Source: Parvibaculum sp. (GTDB lineage Bacteria; Pseudomonadota; Alphaproteobacteria; Parvibaculales; Parvibaculaceae). Taken from it: a stretch of 64,000 bases of DNA. The stretch covers positions 1 through 64,000 of the forward strand of contig JAHBYM010000003.1 in the NCBI GenBank assembly GCA_019635975.1, written 5' to 3'. Each line of letters opens with the position of its first letter. Within the stretch, counting starts at the first letter, position 1. A program made the position numbers and the translations under genes. Of this stretch, positions 53,507 to 62,259 are shown in pieces. The notes under the pieces are model-generated. The model made no database searches. It was not told the origin of the DNA and was given only the letters and a program-made list of their open reading frames with translations.

Positions 53507-54527
53507 GGAGGGCTTCCGCGCGCCGCGCGCCGGGCCTGGCGTCGTCGCCGAAGCGGCGGACGATGAAGTCGCCGACCTCTTCGATGGCGCGGCGCGATTC
53601 CGGCAACAGCGTGCCGAGGCGCTGCCAGCCATGCGGCATCGGCGGATAGAGGCTCAGTTCGCTGTCGATGCCGGCACGGCGCAGCGCCTCGTCGATGCGC
53701 GTGGCGTCGTCGAGCAGGATGTCGACGGTGCTGGCCTGGATCAGCGCCGGTGGCAGACCTTCGAGATCGGCAAAGACCGGCGAGGCCAGCGGGTCGCCCG
53801 GCGCATGGCCCTGCAAATAGAGTTCTCGGCAGACCATCATGATTTCGATGTTGTTGGCGAGCGTTGCCTTGCGCGCATTGGTGAGCACCGAGCGGCCGGA
53901 AAGCGTCATGTCGGCCCAGGGCGCCAGCAGCACGAGGCCCGCCGGCATGGGGACGCCGCGCTCGCGCAGCAGCAGAAGCGCGCCGAGCGCGATGCCGCCG
54001 CCGGCGCTATCGCCCACAAACTGGATCTGCGCGGGATCGGCGCCTTCGGCCAGCAGCCATTCGTAAGCGGCGGCGACATCGGATATCGCCGCCGGAAAGG
54101 GATGTTCGGGGGCCAGACGGTAATCGACCGACAGCGCCGTTGCGTGCGCCTGCTTGCAGATGCGCGCGGCCAGCGACTGATAGAGGCGCGACTGGCCGAA
54201 GATGAAGGAACCGCTGTGAACGAAGACGAGGACCCTGTCGGCTTGCGATTCCGGCATGACGACCCAGTCGGCGGCGACAGGCGCGCCCGATGCCGGCTCC
54301 ACCTGCATGCCGGCCGGGGCCGAGGTCATCAGGTTTTCGGTGCGTTGCAGGCGCCGCCGCGCCGTTTCGAAGTCGAAATCGGCAACGGTTCGCGGTTGCG
54401 ACGGCGCGAAGACACGCCCGGCAAGGCCGAAGAGAAGATTGAATATCCGCCCGCGCCAGCTCAGACCCGGTACGGTGCGCCGCGGCGCGCCCATTGAAGC
54501 GTCGGAATCGAGAACCCGTGTCGTCAT
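53499..54527 (-). CDS. Alpha/beta hydrolase, HSL-like, with altered oxyanion motif
   Basis: 342 residues. DYRLAPEHPFPAA and GDSAGGG are typical HSL-family stretches. The usual HGGG/HGGA oxyanion motif reads HSGSF (VFVHSGSFIFGQ), replacing the first glycine by serine. The C-terminal His lies in YPPMPHGWQRL. It probably hydrolyses hydrophobic esters. It is the first gene of a two-gene unit with a LuxR-type regulator. Confidence 0.88.
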   Translation of the reverse strand: MTTRVLDSDASMGAPRRTVPGLSWRGRIFNLLFGLAGRVFAPSQPRTVADFDFETARRRLQRTENLMTSAPAGMQVEPASGAPVAADWVVMPESQADRVLVFVHSGSFIFGQSRLYQSLAARICKQAHATALSVDYRLAPEHPFPAAISDVAAAYEWLLAEGADPAQIQFVGDSAGGGIALGALLLLRERGVPMPAGLVLLAPWADMTLSGRSVLTNARKATLANNIEIMMVCRELYLQGHAPGDPLASPVFADLEGLPPALIQASTVDILLDDATRIDEALRRAGIDSELSLYPPMPHGWQRLGTLLPESRRAIEEVGDFIVRRFGDDARPGARRAEALHV

Positions 54528-54699
54528 TTGCGAACCCCAGCCTGTGGATCGTCAAACGCCTGTTCGGCGGCCTCATCCTCAGTATGCCGGGAAAACGGCC
54601 CCGGCATCACCAGTTTTGATGATTTTTGAAACCCGGCATTCGCCAAATCTTGGCCGAACGATGCCCGGAGGGCCGGGCGCGCGACGATGGAGGGGTGAA

Positions 54700-56043
54700 A
54701 TGAACGGGACCGATTTGCCGCGTAACAGCCTGTTGCGGCTGTCTTTTCTGCCGATTCTGGCGGTCGTGCTGCTGGCCCTGCCGGGTTGTTCGATCTTCGA
54801 CGATAACTACAAGAAGACGGTCATAACGGGCGGTTCGGGCAGCTGGACCGGGACGTCGATCTCGGCCAACAACCAGCCCGTCCAGGAAGGCGGCGGCATG
54901 GCTTCGGTCAATGCGCCCACTTTCGACGAAGAAGGAAATGTGATCGAGGATGCGCTGGGCGACCTGCCGGCCACGCCGGCCAGCGAAGTTGCTCCGCGTA
55001 CGGATTACCCCGACAAGGCGATGGAGAATGAACTTCCGGCAGACGCCTATGAGGGGACGCTCGCACAACGCTGGGCGCAACGCTGGGCGCAGCGCGGCGC
55101 ATATGACCCCCCCAACGACGCCAGCGCCCATGCCTATCTCGCCGCGGTGCGGGTTGGCCTGCCGACATACAGATATCTCGGCACCGAGCTTGGCGGCATC
55201 ATCAATCTCGACAATGGCTACCGCTTGCAGGACGACGAGAGCAGCATCGGCGGCGGCGTCGGCGGCAGCTTCGGCATCGGTACATTCGGCAGCCAGCGCT
55301 TTCGGTTCAACCTCAATATCGGGCGCACCGAAGTCGAGGTTTCGGGACCGCGTGGCGGCTTCGACCCGGGCCTCGGCACGACCCTGCTTATTCCCGGCAC
55401 CGGCGACGGGCCGTCCGGTGCGGGTTATTCGCTCGCCTCCTTTGGCGGTCTCAACGTCGTGACGGCTTCCGACTACAGCCTCGACTACAAGCAGACTTCG
55501 TTCACCGGCAAGATCTCGACCGACTACTGGTGCGACGACGAAGACGACGACGAAGGCGGCTTCGGCTTCTCGCCCTATCTGGGCTTCACCTATGCGCGCA
55601 CCAGCTTCGATCAGAGCTTCGGTGGCGACATTCCGGGCTTCCTGGCGACGTTCCGCTACGATACCGACATGACCAACAATGCCTGGGGCGTGGTGTTCGG
55701 CGGGCAGGCGATGAAGCCGATCCGGAATTCGCCGGTCATGCTGCGCGCCGGCGCGACCGGACAGGTCGACTTCAATCGCGCCAAGGGGACCGACAGGCTC
55801 GATTTCAGCCTCGACGCACCGCAGGCCATGGGAATCAAGAACAACGACACGACGTTCAGCTATACGGCCAATGCCGGCGTGACGGTGGGCGCGCAGGCGC
55901 CGATCCGCTTCGATCTCGATCTCTTCGGCGGCCGGATCGGCAACACACCGTCGATCGTGCGCGACGGCGTGGGTCCGTCACGGATCGAGTTCGAGAATTC
56001 GAACTTCTACGGGACGGCGCTGAGAACGACGTTGAGGTTCTAG
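54700..56043 (+). CDS. Putative outer-membrane lipoprotein/beta-barrel, function unknown
   Basis: 447 residues. A signal peptide ends in a lipobox-like ALPGC with Cys30, followed by a low-complexity linker. The rest is a Gly- and aromatic-rich region of alternating strands, with GTALRTTLRF at the end; a terminal Phe is typical of outer-membrane barrels. A short tandem AQRWAQRWAQRG occurs near residue 120 and an acidic WCDDEDDDEGG loop later. GGAGGGG precedes ATG 54700; longer in-frame starts upstream are unlikely. A lipidated barrel would be unusual. I recognise no family. Confidence 0.78.
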   Translation: MNGTDLPRNSLLRLSFLPILAVVLLALPGCSIFDDNYKKTVITGGSGSWTGTSISANNQPVQEGGGMASVNAPTFDEEGNVIEDALGDLPATPASEVAPRTDYPDKAMENELPADAYEGTLAQRWAQRWAQRGAYDPPNDASAHAYLAAVRVGLPTYRYLGTELGGIINLDNGYRLQDDESSIGGGVGGSFGIGTFGSQRFRFNLNIGRTEVEVSGPRGGFDPGLGTTLLIPGTGDGPSGAGYSLASFGGLNVVTASDYSLDYKQTSFTGKISTDYWCDDEDDDEGGFGFSPYLGFTYARTSFDQSFGGDIPGFLATFRYDTDMTNNAWGVVFGGQAMKPIRNSPVMLRAGATGQVDFNRAKGTDRLDFSLDAPQAMGIKNNDTTFSYTANAGVTVGAQAPIRFDLDLFGGRIGNTPSIVRDGVGPSRIEFENSNFYGTALRTTLRF

Positions 56044-56146
56044 TCGGTGCCGGCATAGATCGAACCGGCGCGGCCGTTGAGATATTTCGGCGTCACCGGC
56101 CATGAATGTTCGGGGCCGACGGGCTTTTTGTTGCCCGCCGGCTTCG
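56040..56146 (-). pseudogene. Duplicated fragment of acyl-CoA dehydrogenase 3' region
   Basis: Bases 56046-56146 match 57101-57201, inside the acyl-CoA dehydrogenase gene, with four mismatches in 101. In the same frame it reads KPAGNKKPVGPEHSWPVTPK and continues to YAGTD, then a stop within the CTAG shared with the barrel-protein stop. It lacks the last residues of the real gene and everything before. It abuts the DUF1028 stop directly. It is a remnant, not a gene. Confidence 0.9.
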
Positions 56147-56956
56147 TCATTGCGCTTTGTGCCAACGCTCATAGGCGATCCGCAAATTGGGCAGCGGGTT
56201 CACGCGGCCTTCCGCTGTTTCCGGTCTCACCCAGAGTTGCCAGAAAAGACGCAACAATCCGGGTTTGTAAAATTTGTCGCTGCGTTCCACGAGGTCGAGG
56301 GTCAGTCTGTCTTCTGTGTCTTCCGGCCTTGCGACCTTGATGAAGACCGACAGGGCGCCAAGCTCCGCCGCGCAGCGCCGGTCGCCGCCCGCGCGGGCGC
56401 CAGCCTCAAGGGCGGCCATCAGGCGGCCGGCCAGTTGGGGCGTGTCTGTGTCGGGCGGGTTGTTGAATGCCTCCAATGCGTTTTTCACCACCTCCGGCCC
56501 GCGCAGGGTATTGCCCTGCACGCTCACATGCGGTGCCGTCATCACGCCGGTCCATGAGAAGGTGCTGGTGCCGGTGAACGTGGCGGGCATGTCCATGTTG
56601 AGCGCCACCACGGCATATTGCTGGTAATGCAGGCCGCCGGTCAGCGTGTCCGGGTCGTCTTCGGGACGCGTGATGAGGGCGATGACCGCGCTGGGCGTAC
56701 CGCCTGCCGCCAGAGCATCATGCGCCTTGTCGCGCGCAGCGAGATTGGTCGCGCCCTGCGCGACAAGCGAGCCCTTGCCGGGCACAAGGCTTGCAATCAC
56801 TTCCGAATGTTCGGTGCAAGATGCGCCTGCAACGCCCACTTCGCGCGTTACAGGATCGACAGCGACGATCGACCATGTGGCCCATGCGTTTGCCGTATAT
56901 GTCAGTTGCGCCAGCGCGATTCCGCCTGCGCAGAGCGCCAAGGTCTTTGCTTTCAT
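56147..56956 (-). CDS. DUF1028 family secreted protein
   Basis: 269 residues. A signal peptide (MKAKTLALCAGGIALAQLTYTANAWA) is followed by WSIVAVDPVTREVGVAGASC, the DUF1028 opening (Ntn-hydrolase-like fold), and GGLHYQQYAVVALN. Members are often extracellular, and some are fused to peptidoglycan-binding domains. Activity is not established. The gene is bracketed by a 101-bp direct repeat from the neighbouring acyl-CoA dehydrogenase, suggesting that it arrived or moved by recombination. Confidence 0.88.
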   Translation of the reverse strand: MKAKTLALCAGGIALAQLTYTANAWATWSIVAVDPVTREVGVAGASCTEHSEVIASLVPGKGSLVAQGATNLAARDKAHDALAAGGTPSAVIALITRPEDDPDTLTGGLHYQQYAVVALNMDMPATFTGTSTFSWTGVMTAPHVSVQGNTLRGPEVVKNALEAFNNPPDTDTPQLAGRLMAALEAGARAGGDRRCAAELGALSVFIKVARPEDTEDRLTLDLVERSDKFYKPGLLRLFWQLWVRPETAEGRVNPLPNLRIAYERWHKAQ

Positions 56957-57052
56957 CTCGCGTATCTCCCGTCGGATGCGATGACGCTGGCTCGTCGAGT
57001 ACGCATCATGGCCGGATCAAGCCCGCGCATGAAAACAATTCCCCGAATTCCT

Positions 57053-58288
57053 TCACAGCCCGAGCACCGCCTTGGCCATGATGTTGCGCTGGATTTCGTT
57101 GGTGCCGGCATAGATCGAGCCGGCGCGGTCGTTGAGATATTTCGGCGTCACCGGCCATGAATGTTCGGGGCCGACGGGCTTTTCGTTGCCTGCCGGCTTC
57201 GGCACGCCGGGCACCGGCCCGCCCGGCCGCGTCGCGTGCGGCTGGAAGGGGAGCGCGTAATGCGCGATGGCTTCGAGCGCCAGTTCGGTCAGGTGCTGGC
57301 TCACTTCGGTGCCGCGCGTTTTCAGCAAAGAGCTTTCCGCGCCGGGCGCTTGTCCATGGCTCAGCGCCGACATGATGCGGTGTTCGGTGAATTCGAGCGC
57401 CGTGATCTCGACCGACGCGGCGGCGAGCTTTGCCGCGAAGCCCGTATCGTCGATCAGCCGCGTGCCGTCGCCACCGCGTTCATTTTCGGCCATGCGGCGG
57501 ATGCGGGCGAGGCGGTTGTGCAGGCCCGGCGCATAGGCGTGGCCGCCACGCTCGAACTGCATCAGATACTTCGCCACCGTCCAGCCGTCGCCGACCTTGC
57601 CGACGACATTCTTTTTCGGCACGCGGACATCGGTGAAGAAAATCTGGTTCTGGATGTGCTCGCCCGACAGCATGATCAGCGGCTCGACCTTGACGCCGGG
57701 CGTGTCTATGTCGATCAGGATGAAGGTGATGCCGCGCTGGGGAATGTCTTCCTTCGAGGTGCGCACCAGATTGAAAATGCGGTTGGCGTAGTTCGCATGT
57801 GTAGTCCAGATTTTCTGGCCGTTGCAGATGAAGTCGTCGCCATCTTCCACCGCGCTCATTTTCAGGCTCGCAAGGTCGGAGCCCGAGCCCGGTTCCGAAT
57901 AGCCCTGGCACCAGAAATCGGCACCATTGAGGATGCGCGGCAGGTAGTAATCCTTCTGCGCCTGTGTGCCGTAGCCGATCAGCACCGGGCCGCACATGCC
58001 GAGGCCCATCGGCGACAGCGAGGGCGCGCCGGCGGCCGACAATTCGCTCGAAAAAATGTAGTGCTGCGTCACCGACCAGTCGCAGCCGCCATGTTCGACC
58101 GGCCAGGCGGGCGCGACCCAGCCTTTCTCGTAGAGCGCCTTGTGCCATGTCATGGTGGTTTCGTAATCGGCATAGACGCTGGTCATCAGCTTGCCGGTTT
58201 CGCGCAGTTCCGGCGTCAGCTTTTCGTCCAGAAAGCGCCTGACCTCGTCCCTGAAGGCCGCATCCTTCGCGCCGAGCCCGAGTTCCAT
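57053..58288 (-). CDS. Acyl-CoA dehydrogenase
   Basis: 411-residue FAD enzyme that introduces a 2,3 double bond into an acyl-CoA. CQGYSEPGSGSDLASLKM and the FICNGQKIWTTHANYA beta-domain stretch are the family signatures. The C-terminal SIYAGTNEIQRNIMAKAVLGL carries the FAD-binding end and does not show the catalytic Glu of classical short-chain forms at a position I can confirm. The start MELGLGAKDAAFRDEVR follows GGGAGAAACGGA. A 101-bp copy of part of its 3' region lies 1 kb downstream. The acyl chain is unknown. Confidence 0.93.
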   Translation of the reverse strand: MELGLGAKDAAFRDEVRRFLDEKLTPELRETGKLMTSVYADYETTMTWHKALYEKGWVAPAWPVEHGGCDWSVTQHYIFSSELSAAGAPSLSPMGLGMCGPVLIGYGTQAQKDYYLPRILNGADFWCQGYSEPGSGSDLASLKMSAVEDGDDFICNGQKIWTTHANYANRIFNLVRTSKEDIPQRGITFILIDIDTPGVKVEPLIMLSGEHIQNQIFFTDVRVPKKNVVGKVGDGWTVAKYLMQFERGGHAYAPGLHNRLARIRRMAENERGGDGTRLIDDTGFAAKLAAASVEITALEFTEHRIMSALSHGQAPGAESSLLKTRGTEVSQHLTELALEAIAHYALPFQPHATRPGGPVPGVPKPAGNEKPVGPEHSWPVTPKYLNDRAGSIYAGTNEIQRNIMAKAVLGL

Positions 58289-58452
58289 TCCGTTTCTCCC
58301 TATATTCCAATGGCTGTTGGGGCAAAGTAGGCGCCGGGGGCGCGGGCCTGTCAAATTCCGGGCGGCAGGCATTGGCGGCGGCGCGCGATTGACGTAAAGG
58401 AAGGGCCGCGCCCGCGATCCGCGCATGATCCATCCCGGAAGGCTTCCCCCCG

Positions 58453-59751
58453 ATGTCCGACGACGGCAAGCCGACGCCCGACAACCGCAAGACGACGCCG
58501 CAAGAGCGCCAGCGCGCCTTTGCGATCCTGTTTGTCTGTCTGCTTTCGGTCGGCATGGGGCAGACGCTGGTGTTCGCGGTGCTGCCGCCGATTGCAGCCG
58601 ATCTCGGCATGAGCGAGTTCGAGACGACGATGATTTTCTCGCTCTCGGCTTTCTTGTGGATCCTCACCAGCACCTTCTGGGGCAAGCGCAGCGACTTCAT
58701 GGGCCGCAAGCCGGTGATCCTGATCGGCGTCTTCGGCTTTGCGATTTCGACCTCGCTTGTCGGCGTCGTGCTGCTGGCGGGTTACTGGGCGTGGATTTCG
58801 ATGGCGCTGATGTTTCCGCTGGTCATGGGCGCGCGGGCGATCTTCGGCATTTTCGGATCGGGGTCGATGCCCGCCTCGCAGGCCTATGTCGCCGACCGCA
58901 CGACGCGGGCCGAGCGCGCCGGCTCGATCGCGCAGATCGGCGCCGCTTTCGGCCTCGGCACGGTGGTGGGGCCGGGCGTGGCGGCGGCCTTCGCCGAAAT
59001 CCACATCCTCGCGCCTTTCTTCGCCGTCGGGGCGCTCGCCTTCATCAGCGGCATCGCGATCTGGATTTTGCTGCCCGAGCGCACGGCGCCGAAAAAGATG
59101 CTGGGCGAGAAGCAGGAAAAGCGCGCCGAGCTCAAATGGTCGGCGCCGAATGTCCGGCCCTGGCTCGTCACAGGCGTCGTGCTCAGCCTCATGCAGTCGA
59201 TCATGATGCAGCTTTTCGCCTTCTACCTGATGGCCGAGCTCGACATGGGCGGCTCGGCGGCGACGCAGCTCGTTTCGGTCGGCATGATGGCGATGGCGAT
59301 GGCGACGCTGGTGGCGCAGCTCGGGCTCATTCAGCGCTTCAACCTGCCGGTGCCGTTCCTGCTGCGCTGGGGGGCGGTCACGATGGTCGTCTCGTTCGGC
59401 ATGCTGGTGTTCGGCGGTTCCTACGGCGTGCTGGTGTCGGCGCTGGCGCTGGCCGGCCTCGGCTTTGGCTTCCTGCGCGCCGGGCTTTCGGCGGGCGCGT
59501 CATTGTCGGTGTCGCTGAAGGACCAGGGCGCGATGGCCGGGCTGATCGGCTCGACGGCGGCGACCGGCCATATTCTCAATCCGGCGATCGGCATTCCGCT
59601 TTTCTACCTGTTGCATTCGGCGCCGTTCATGCTGGGCATGGCGCTGTCGGTGCTGGTGCTGCTGTTCGCGATCTTCCACCCGATTCTAAAGAACCTGCGC
59701 GAAACCGATGGCGGGCTCGATGAGGAAGACGAAGAGATCGGGCTGCATTAA
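58453..59751 (+). CDS. Major facilitator superfamily transporter (drug/metabolite type)
   Basis: 432 residues, 12 predicted helices with a charged N-terminal tail (about 22 residues). STFWGKRSDFMGRKPVILIG is the loop 2-3 motif. The pattern resembles tetracycline/multidrug MFS antiporters, but the substrate is unknown. It stands alone and is divergent from the acyl-CoA dehydrogenase gene. Its stop shares TTAA with the convergent CPBP-protease gene, giving a 4-bp overlap. Confidence 0.92.
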   Translation: MSDDGKPTPDNRKTTPQERQRAFAILFVCLLSVGMGQTLVFAVLPPIAADLGMSEFETTMIFSLSAFLWILTSTFWGKRSDFMGRKPVILIGVFGFAISTSLVGVVLLAGYWAWISMALMFPLVMGARAIFGIFGSGSMPASQAYVADRTTRAERAGSIAQIGAAFGLGTVVGPGVAAAFAEIHILAPFFAVGALAFISGIAIWILLPERTAPKKMLGEKQEKRAELKWSAPNVRPWLVTGVVLSLMQSIMMQLFAFYLMAELDMGGSAATQLVSVGMMAMAMATLVAQLGLIQRFNLPVPFLLRWGAVTMVVSFGMLVFGGSYGVLVSALALAGLGFGFLRAGLSAGASLSVSLKDQGAMAGLIGSTAATGHILNPAIGIPLFYLLHSAPFMLGMALSVLVLLFAIFHPILKNLRETDGGLDEEDEEIGLH

Positions 59752-60512
59752 TTCCTTGCGAAGCGGAAGCGGGCGAGCGTTTGCGGACCCCAGAGCCAGA
59801 GAATGGCGGCGACGGCGATGCCGAGAACGGCGAAGGTCGAGACGGGATCGTAATGCGATCCGTAAACCGGGTAGAGGAAGAAGGCGACGTTGCACATCGC
59901 GTGGAAAAGCGCGGCAATGAAGACGCTGCGTCCGCCATTGACATAGAGCCAGACCGTCACGATGCGCAGCAGGATCGTGACGCCGCAATGCCAGACGACC
60001 CATTCGAGCCCGCGCCCGGTCTGGAAATACGGAACGATGTGCCAGGCCATCCAGACGATGGCGATAACGAGCGCGGCCCATAGCGCGCTTCCCTTCATGC
60101 GGTCATAGGCATAGCCCTGCCAGCCGATTTCCTCGCCGAGCGCGGCGGCAAAGAACATCAGGAAGAAGACCGGGACGATCAGCAGTTCAAATTGCGGTGC
60201 CGGCAGCGCCTCGCCCGACATTCGCATCAGGATATAGCTTGCGAACAATGTTGCCGGCATGAAGAGCGCGGCGGCGGCGAACCAGCCGGGATGGCCGACG
60301 CGGGTCCAGTCGAAGGAGCGGGCGAGGAGTTCTGCAGCGGCGGTGCGGCCGGTTTCGCGCCAGACGAAGACGAGCGCGACGATGCCCGGCACGAAAGCCA
60401 TCAGGGCGCTTGCCGGCAGGTCGATCGGGATCGGCAGTTCGCCGGCGGCATGGCCCGCAAGCCAGAACGGCACCGACAGCAGCATCACGATGAGGAAGTA
60501 GATGTAGGGCAT
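59748..60512 (-). CDS. CPBP-family intramembrane metalloprotease
   Basis: 254 residues with about seven hydrophobic helices. AALGEEIGWQGYAY carries the E-E-x3-R-type first motif (here Gln for Arg), AWHIVPYF the second-motif His and FIAALFHAMCNV the third (H-x3-N). These are CAAX-type (Abi/Rce1) membrane proteases, often linked to immunity or processing of small proteins. The start MPYIYFLIVML is downstream of GGAGG. A small membrane-protein gene is 29 bp upstream. Confidence 0.88.
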   Translation of the reverse strand: MPYIYFLIVMLLSVPFWLAGHAAGELPIPIDLPASALMAFVPGIVALVFVWRETGRTAAAELLARSFDWTRVGHPGWFAAAALFMPATLFASYILMRMSGEALPAPQFELLIVPVFFLMFFAAALGEEIGWQGYAYDRMKGSALWAALVIAIVWMAWHIVPYFQTGRGLEWVVWHCGVTILLRIVTVWLYVNGGRSVFIAALFHAMCNVAFFLYPVYGSHYDPVSTFAVLGIAVAAILWLWGPQTLARFRFARN

Positions 60513-60541
60513 CCGGCCTCCTCGCGGGCGTCCGTGCGGCG

Positions 60542-60769
60542 TCAGAAGCGTTGGCGACCGGTGACGGGTGCGCCTGTCAGCAATGTCAGCAGGTGAGCCG
60601 CCATCACGGCGGCGACGATCAGCGCCAGGAAGATTAACGGTGTCGTGGGCAGGAAGCGGATGCGGCCCGGCGTCGCGGGCCGCTTTTCGAGCCAGACAAG
60701 GAGGCCCGCACCGGCAAGGCTCGATGCCAGCACGATCAGCGTCACGGTGAGCGACAATCCCTGTCCCAT
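60542..60769 (-). CDS. Small two-helix membrane protein, function unknown
   Basis: 75 residues with two hydrophobic stretches (LTVTLIVLASSLAGAGLLVWL; LIFLALIVAAVMAAHLLTLL) separated by a basic loop. It lies between the alpha/beta hydrolase gene, 9 bp upstream, and the CPBP-protease gene on the same strand, so an operon is likely. I recognise no family. It could be a partner of the protease, but nothing shows this. Confidence 0.65.
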   Translation of the reverse strand: MGQGLSLTVTLIVLASSLAGAGLLVWLEKRPATPGRIRFLPTTPLIFLALIVAAVMAAHLLTLLTGAPVTGRQRF

Positions 60770-60778
60770 CGGACAAGC

Positions 60779-61792
60779 CTAGCTCAATGCGCCCTCGGCG
60801 CGCCATTGGGCCATCAGCGCGGCCACGGCGGCGGCGAAGGCGTGCGGCTGGTCGAGCATGATGTGGTGCTGGGCGCCGGGGATGGTGAAGACCGGCTTTT
60901 CGGGCGCAAGTTTGCGCAGGAAGTCGAGGCTCGAAGGCTCGTAGTCCTTGCTTTCGATGCCGAACATGGTGGCGCCGCGGCAGGCGAGGTTCGCATAGAT
61001 ATCGGCGTGATCGGCGCCCATGCGCAAGCCGTCGAAGATCGAATGGTCGAATTTCCAGGTCCAGCCTGTTTCCTCGAAGGTGCGCTTGCCGCGCGTCTCG
61101 CCCTTCGACACTTCGCGCAGGCTCAGAGCGCCGATGTAATCGAGGATGAAGCCATTGGCGCAAGGTTGCAGCGGCGCGAGGCGGAAGCGCGCCTTCGCGG
61201 TTTCGAGATCGGGATAGATGCGGGTCGGCTTGCGTTCCGGACCGTCGAGGAACCATTCGCGGACTTCCTCGGGCGGGCGCACCGTGAAGTCGCAGAGGAT
61301 CAGCCCGCCGAGCCTGTCGCCATAGTGCCTGGCGGCGATCAGCGAGACGAAGCCGCCGAAGGAATGGCCGACGATGACGGGTTTCGGGCCGAGGCCGGCG
61401 GCGAGCGCAACCTCGCCGATCTCGCGGGCGAATGTGTCGCGCGAATAGGCCATGCGCCAGTCGCTGTCGCCCATGCCGCCGAGGTCGATCGAGGCGACGT
61501 TGTAGTGTTCGGCGAGCAATGGCGCGATGAAGGCGAACCACCAGGCATGGGCGCCATTGCCATGCACGAAAAGGATGCCGGGCCGCTTCGGGTCGTCATC
61601 GCGGTCTTTTGGTCCCCAACGCAGATAATGGATGCCGGCGCCGTCGACCGTCAGGCGGCGGCTCTCGGGCGTATGGGCCAGCGCCTCGCGGAACCATTGC
61701 GGCCTGTGGCGGATCACGTCCTCGTCCGGGATCGTCCGCGCGGCCGGCTCCTTCAGGTAGTCGGGTTTTTCTTCCGGTCTGTCATACGCCAT
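60779..61792 (-). CDS. Alpha/beta hydrolase (epoxide-hydrolase/haloalkane-type superfamily member)
   Basis: 337 residues. FVHGNGAHAWWFAFIAPLLAEH supplies the HGxG-type oxyanion loop, VGHSFGGF the nucleophile serine and PGAQHHIMLDQPHAF the C-terminal His. A helical cap lies between. Serine as nucleophile favours an esterase, lipase or C-C hydrolase over a dehalogenase. ATG 61792 (MAYDRPEEK) was chosen over TTG 61807. It appears to head a three-gene minus-strand group. Confidence 0.88.
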   Translation of the reverse strand: MAYDRPEEKPDYLKEPAARTIPDEDVIRHRPQWFREALAHTPESRRLTVDGAGIHYLRWGPKDRDDDPKRPGILFVHGNGAHAWWFAFIAPLLAEHYNVASIDLGGMGDSDWRMAYSRDTFAREIGEVALAAGLGPKPVIVGHSFGGFVSLIAARHYGDRLGGLILCDFTVRPPEEVREWFLDGPERKPTRIYPDLETAKARFRLAPLQPCANGFILDYIGALSLREVSKGETRGKRTFEETGWTWKFDHSIFDGLRMGADHADIYANLACRGATMFGIESKDYEPSSLDFLRKLAPEKPVFTIPGAQHHIMLDQPHAFAAAVAALMAQWRAEGALS

Positions 61793-61938
61793 CGAACTGT
61801 CCGTCAAACGGGGGGAATCCGGCCAAAAATGACGCCTGCGCCATGTTTGGGCCGGGGCAAGGTCTAGCCCGATTTGGACGCCTCGGAAAGGGGGTGGAAA
61901 AACGGGCCGGAAGGGGTGGTTTGGCGGGGGCTCGCCGG

Positions 61939-61967
61939 TTGACAGGCGGGGTTCCGCCCCTTAGGTT
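61939..61967 (+). promoter_or_regulatory. Candidate promoter of rpmJ
   Basis: TTGACA (61939-61944) and TAGGTT (61962-61967) with a 17-base spacer. The -35 is perfect and the -10 weak. It lies about 90 bp before rpmJ. The rest of the 264-bp gap is GC-rich and holds nothing else I recognise. Confidence 0.6.
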
Positions 61968-62056
61968 CCGCGCCAACTTAAGGGCATTTTCCGGCATCGG
62001 GCCGGAGGCGGGGCGGCGATTGTCGCCCGCCGCAGAGCCCGGTCCGAGGTAGAACC

Positions 62057-62182
62057 ATGAAAGTCCGCAATTCCCTGAGGTCGCTCCGTGGCCGGCACCG
62101 CGACAATCGTCTGGTGCGCCGCAAGGGCCGCGTCTACGTCATCAACAAGACCAACCGCCGCTTCAAGGCGCGTCAGGGCTGA
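62057..62182 (+). CDS. rpmJ: 50S ribosomal protein L36
   Basis: 41 residues, translated from the bases: [18 protein letters not shown] at the start and [13 protein letters not shown] at the end. This is the alphaproteobacterial L36 without the zinc-binding cysteines. It is strongly basic, as expected, and part of the large subunit. It is a single-gene unit with a promoter upstream and a terminator downstream. Confidence 0.95.
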   Translation: MKVRNSLRSLRGRHRDNRLVRRKGRVYVINKTNRRFKARQG

Positions 62183-62214
62183 TACAGGCTCATGCGCTTC
62201 GGCGATGAAATTCG

Positions 62215-62243
62215 AAGGCCGCGCTTCATCAGCGCGGCCTTTT
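62215..62243 (+). terminator. Intrinsic terminator of rpmJ
   Basis: AAGGCCGCGC (62215-62224) pairs perfectly with GCGCGGCCTT (62232-62241) around TTCATCA, then TT. It lies 17 bp before the next gene. Confidence 0.88.
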
Positions 62244-62259
62244 CCTTTGGTGGCCGCCC

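Noticed and set aside
61772-61795. Third Pho box (CTGTCAT near 61.78 kb)
   Set aside because: The next CTGTC-like hexamer is not in 11-bp register and differs from the consensus, and the site lies at the start of an ordinary hydrolase gene.
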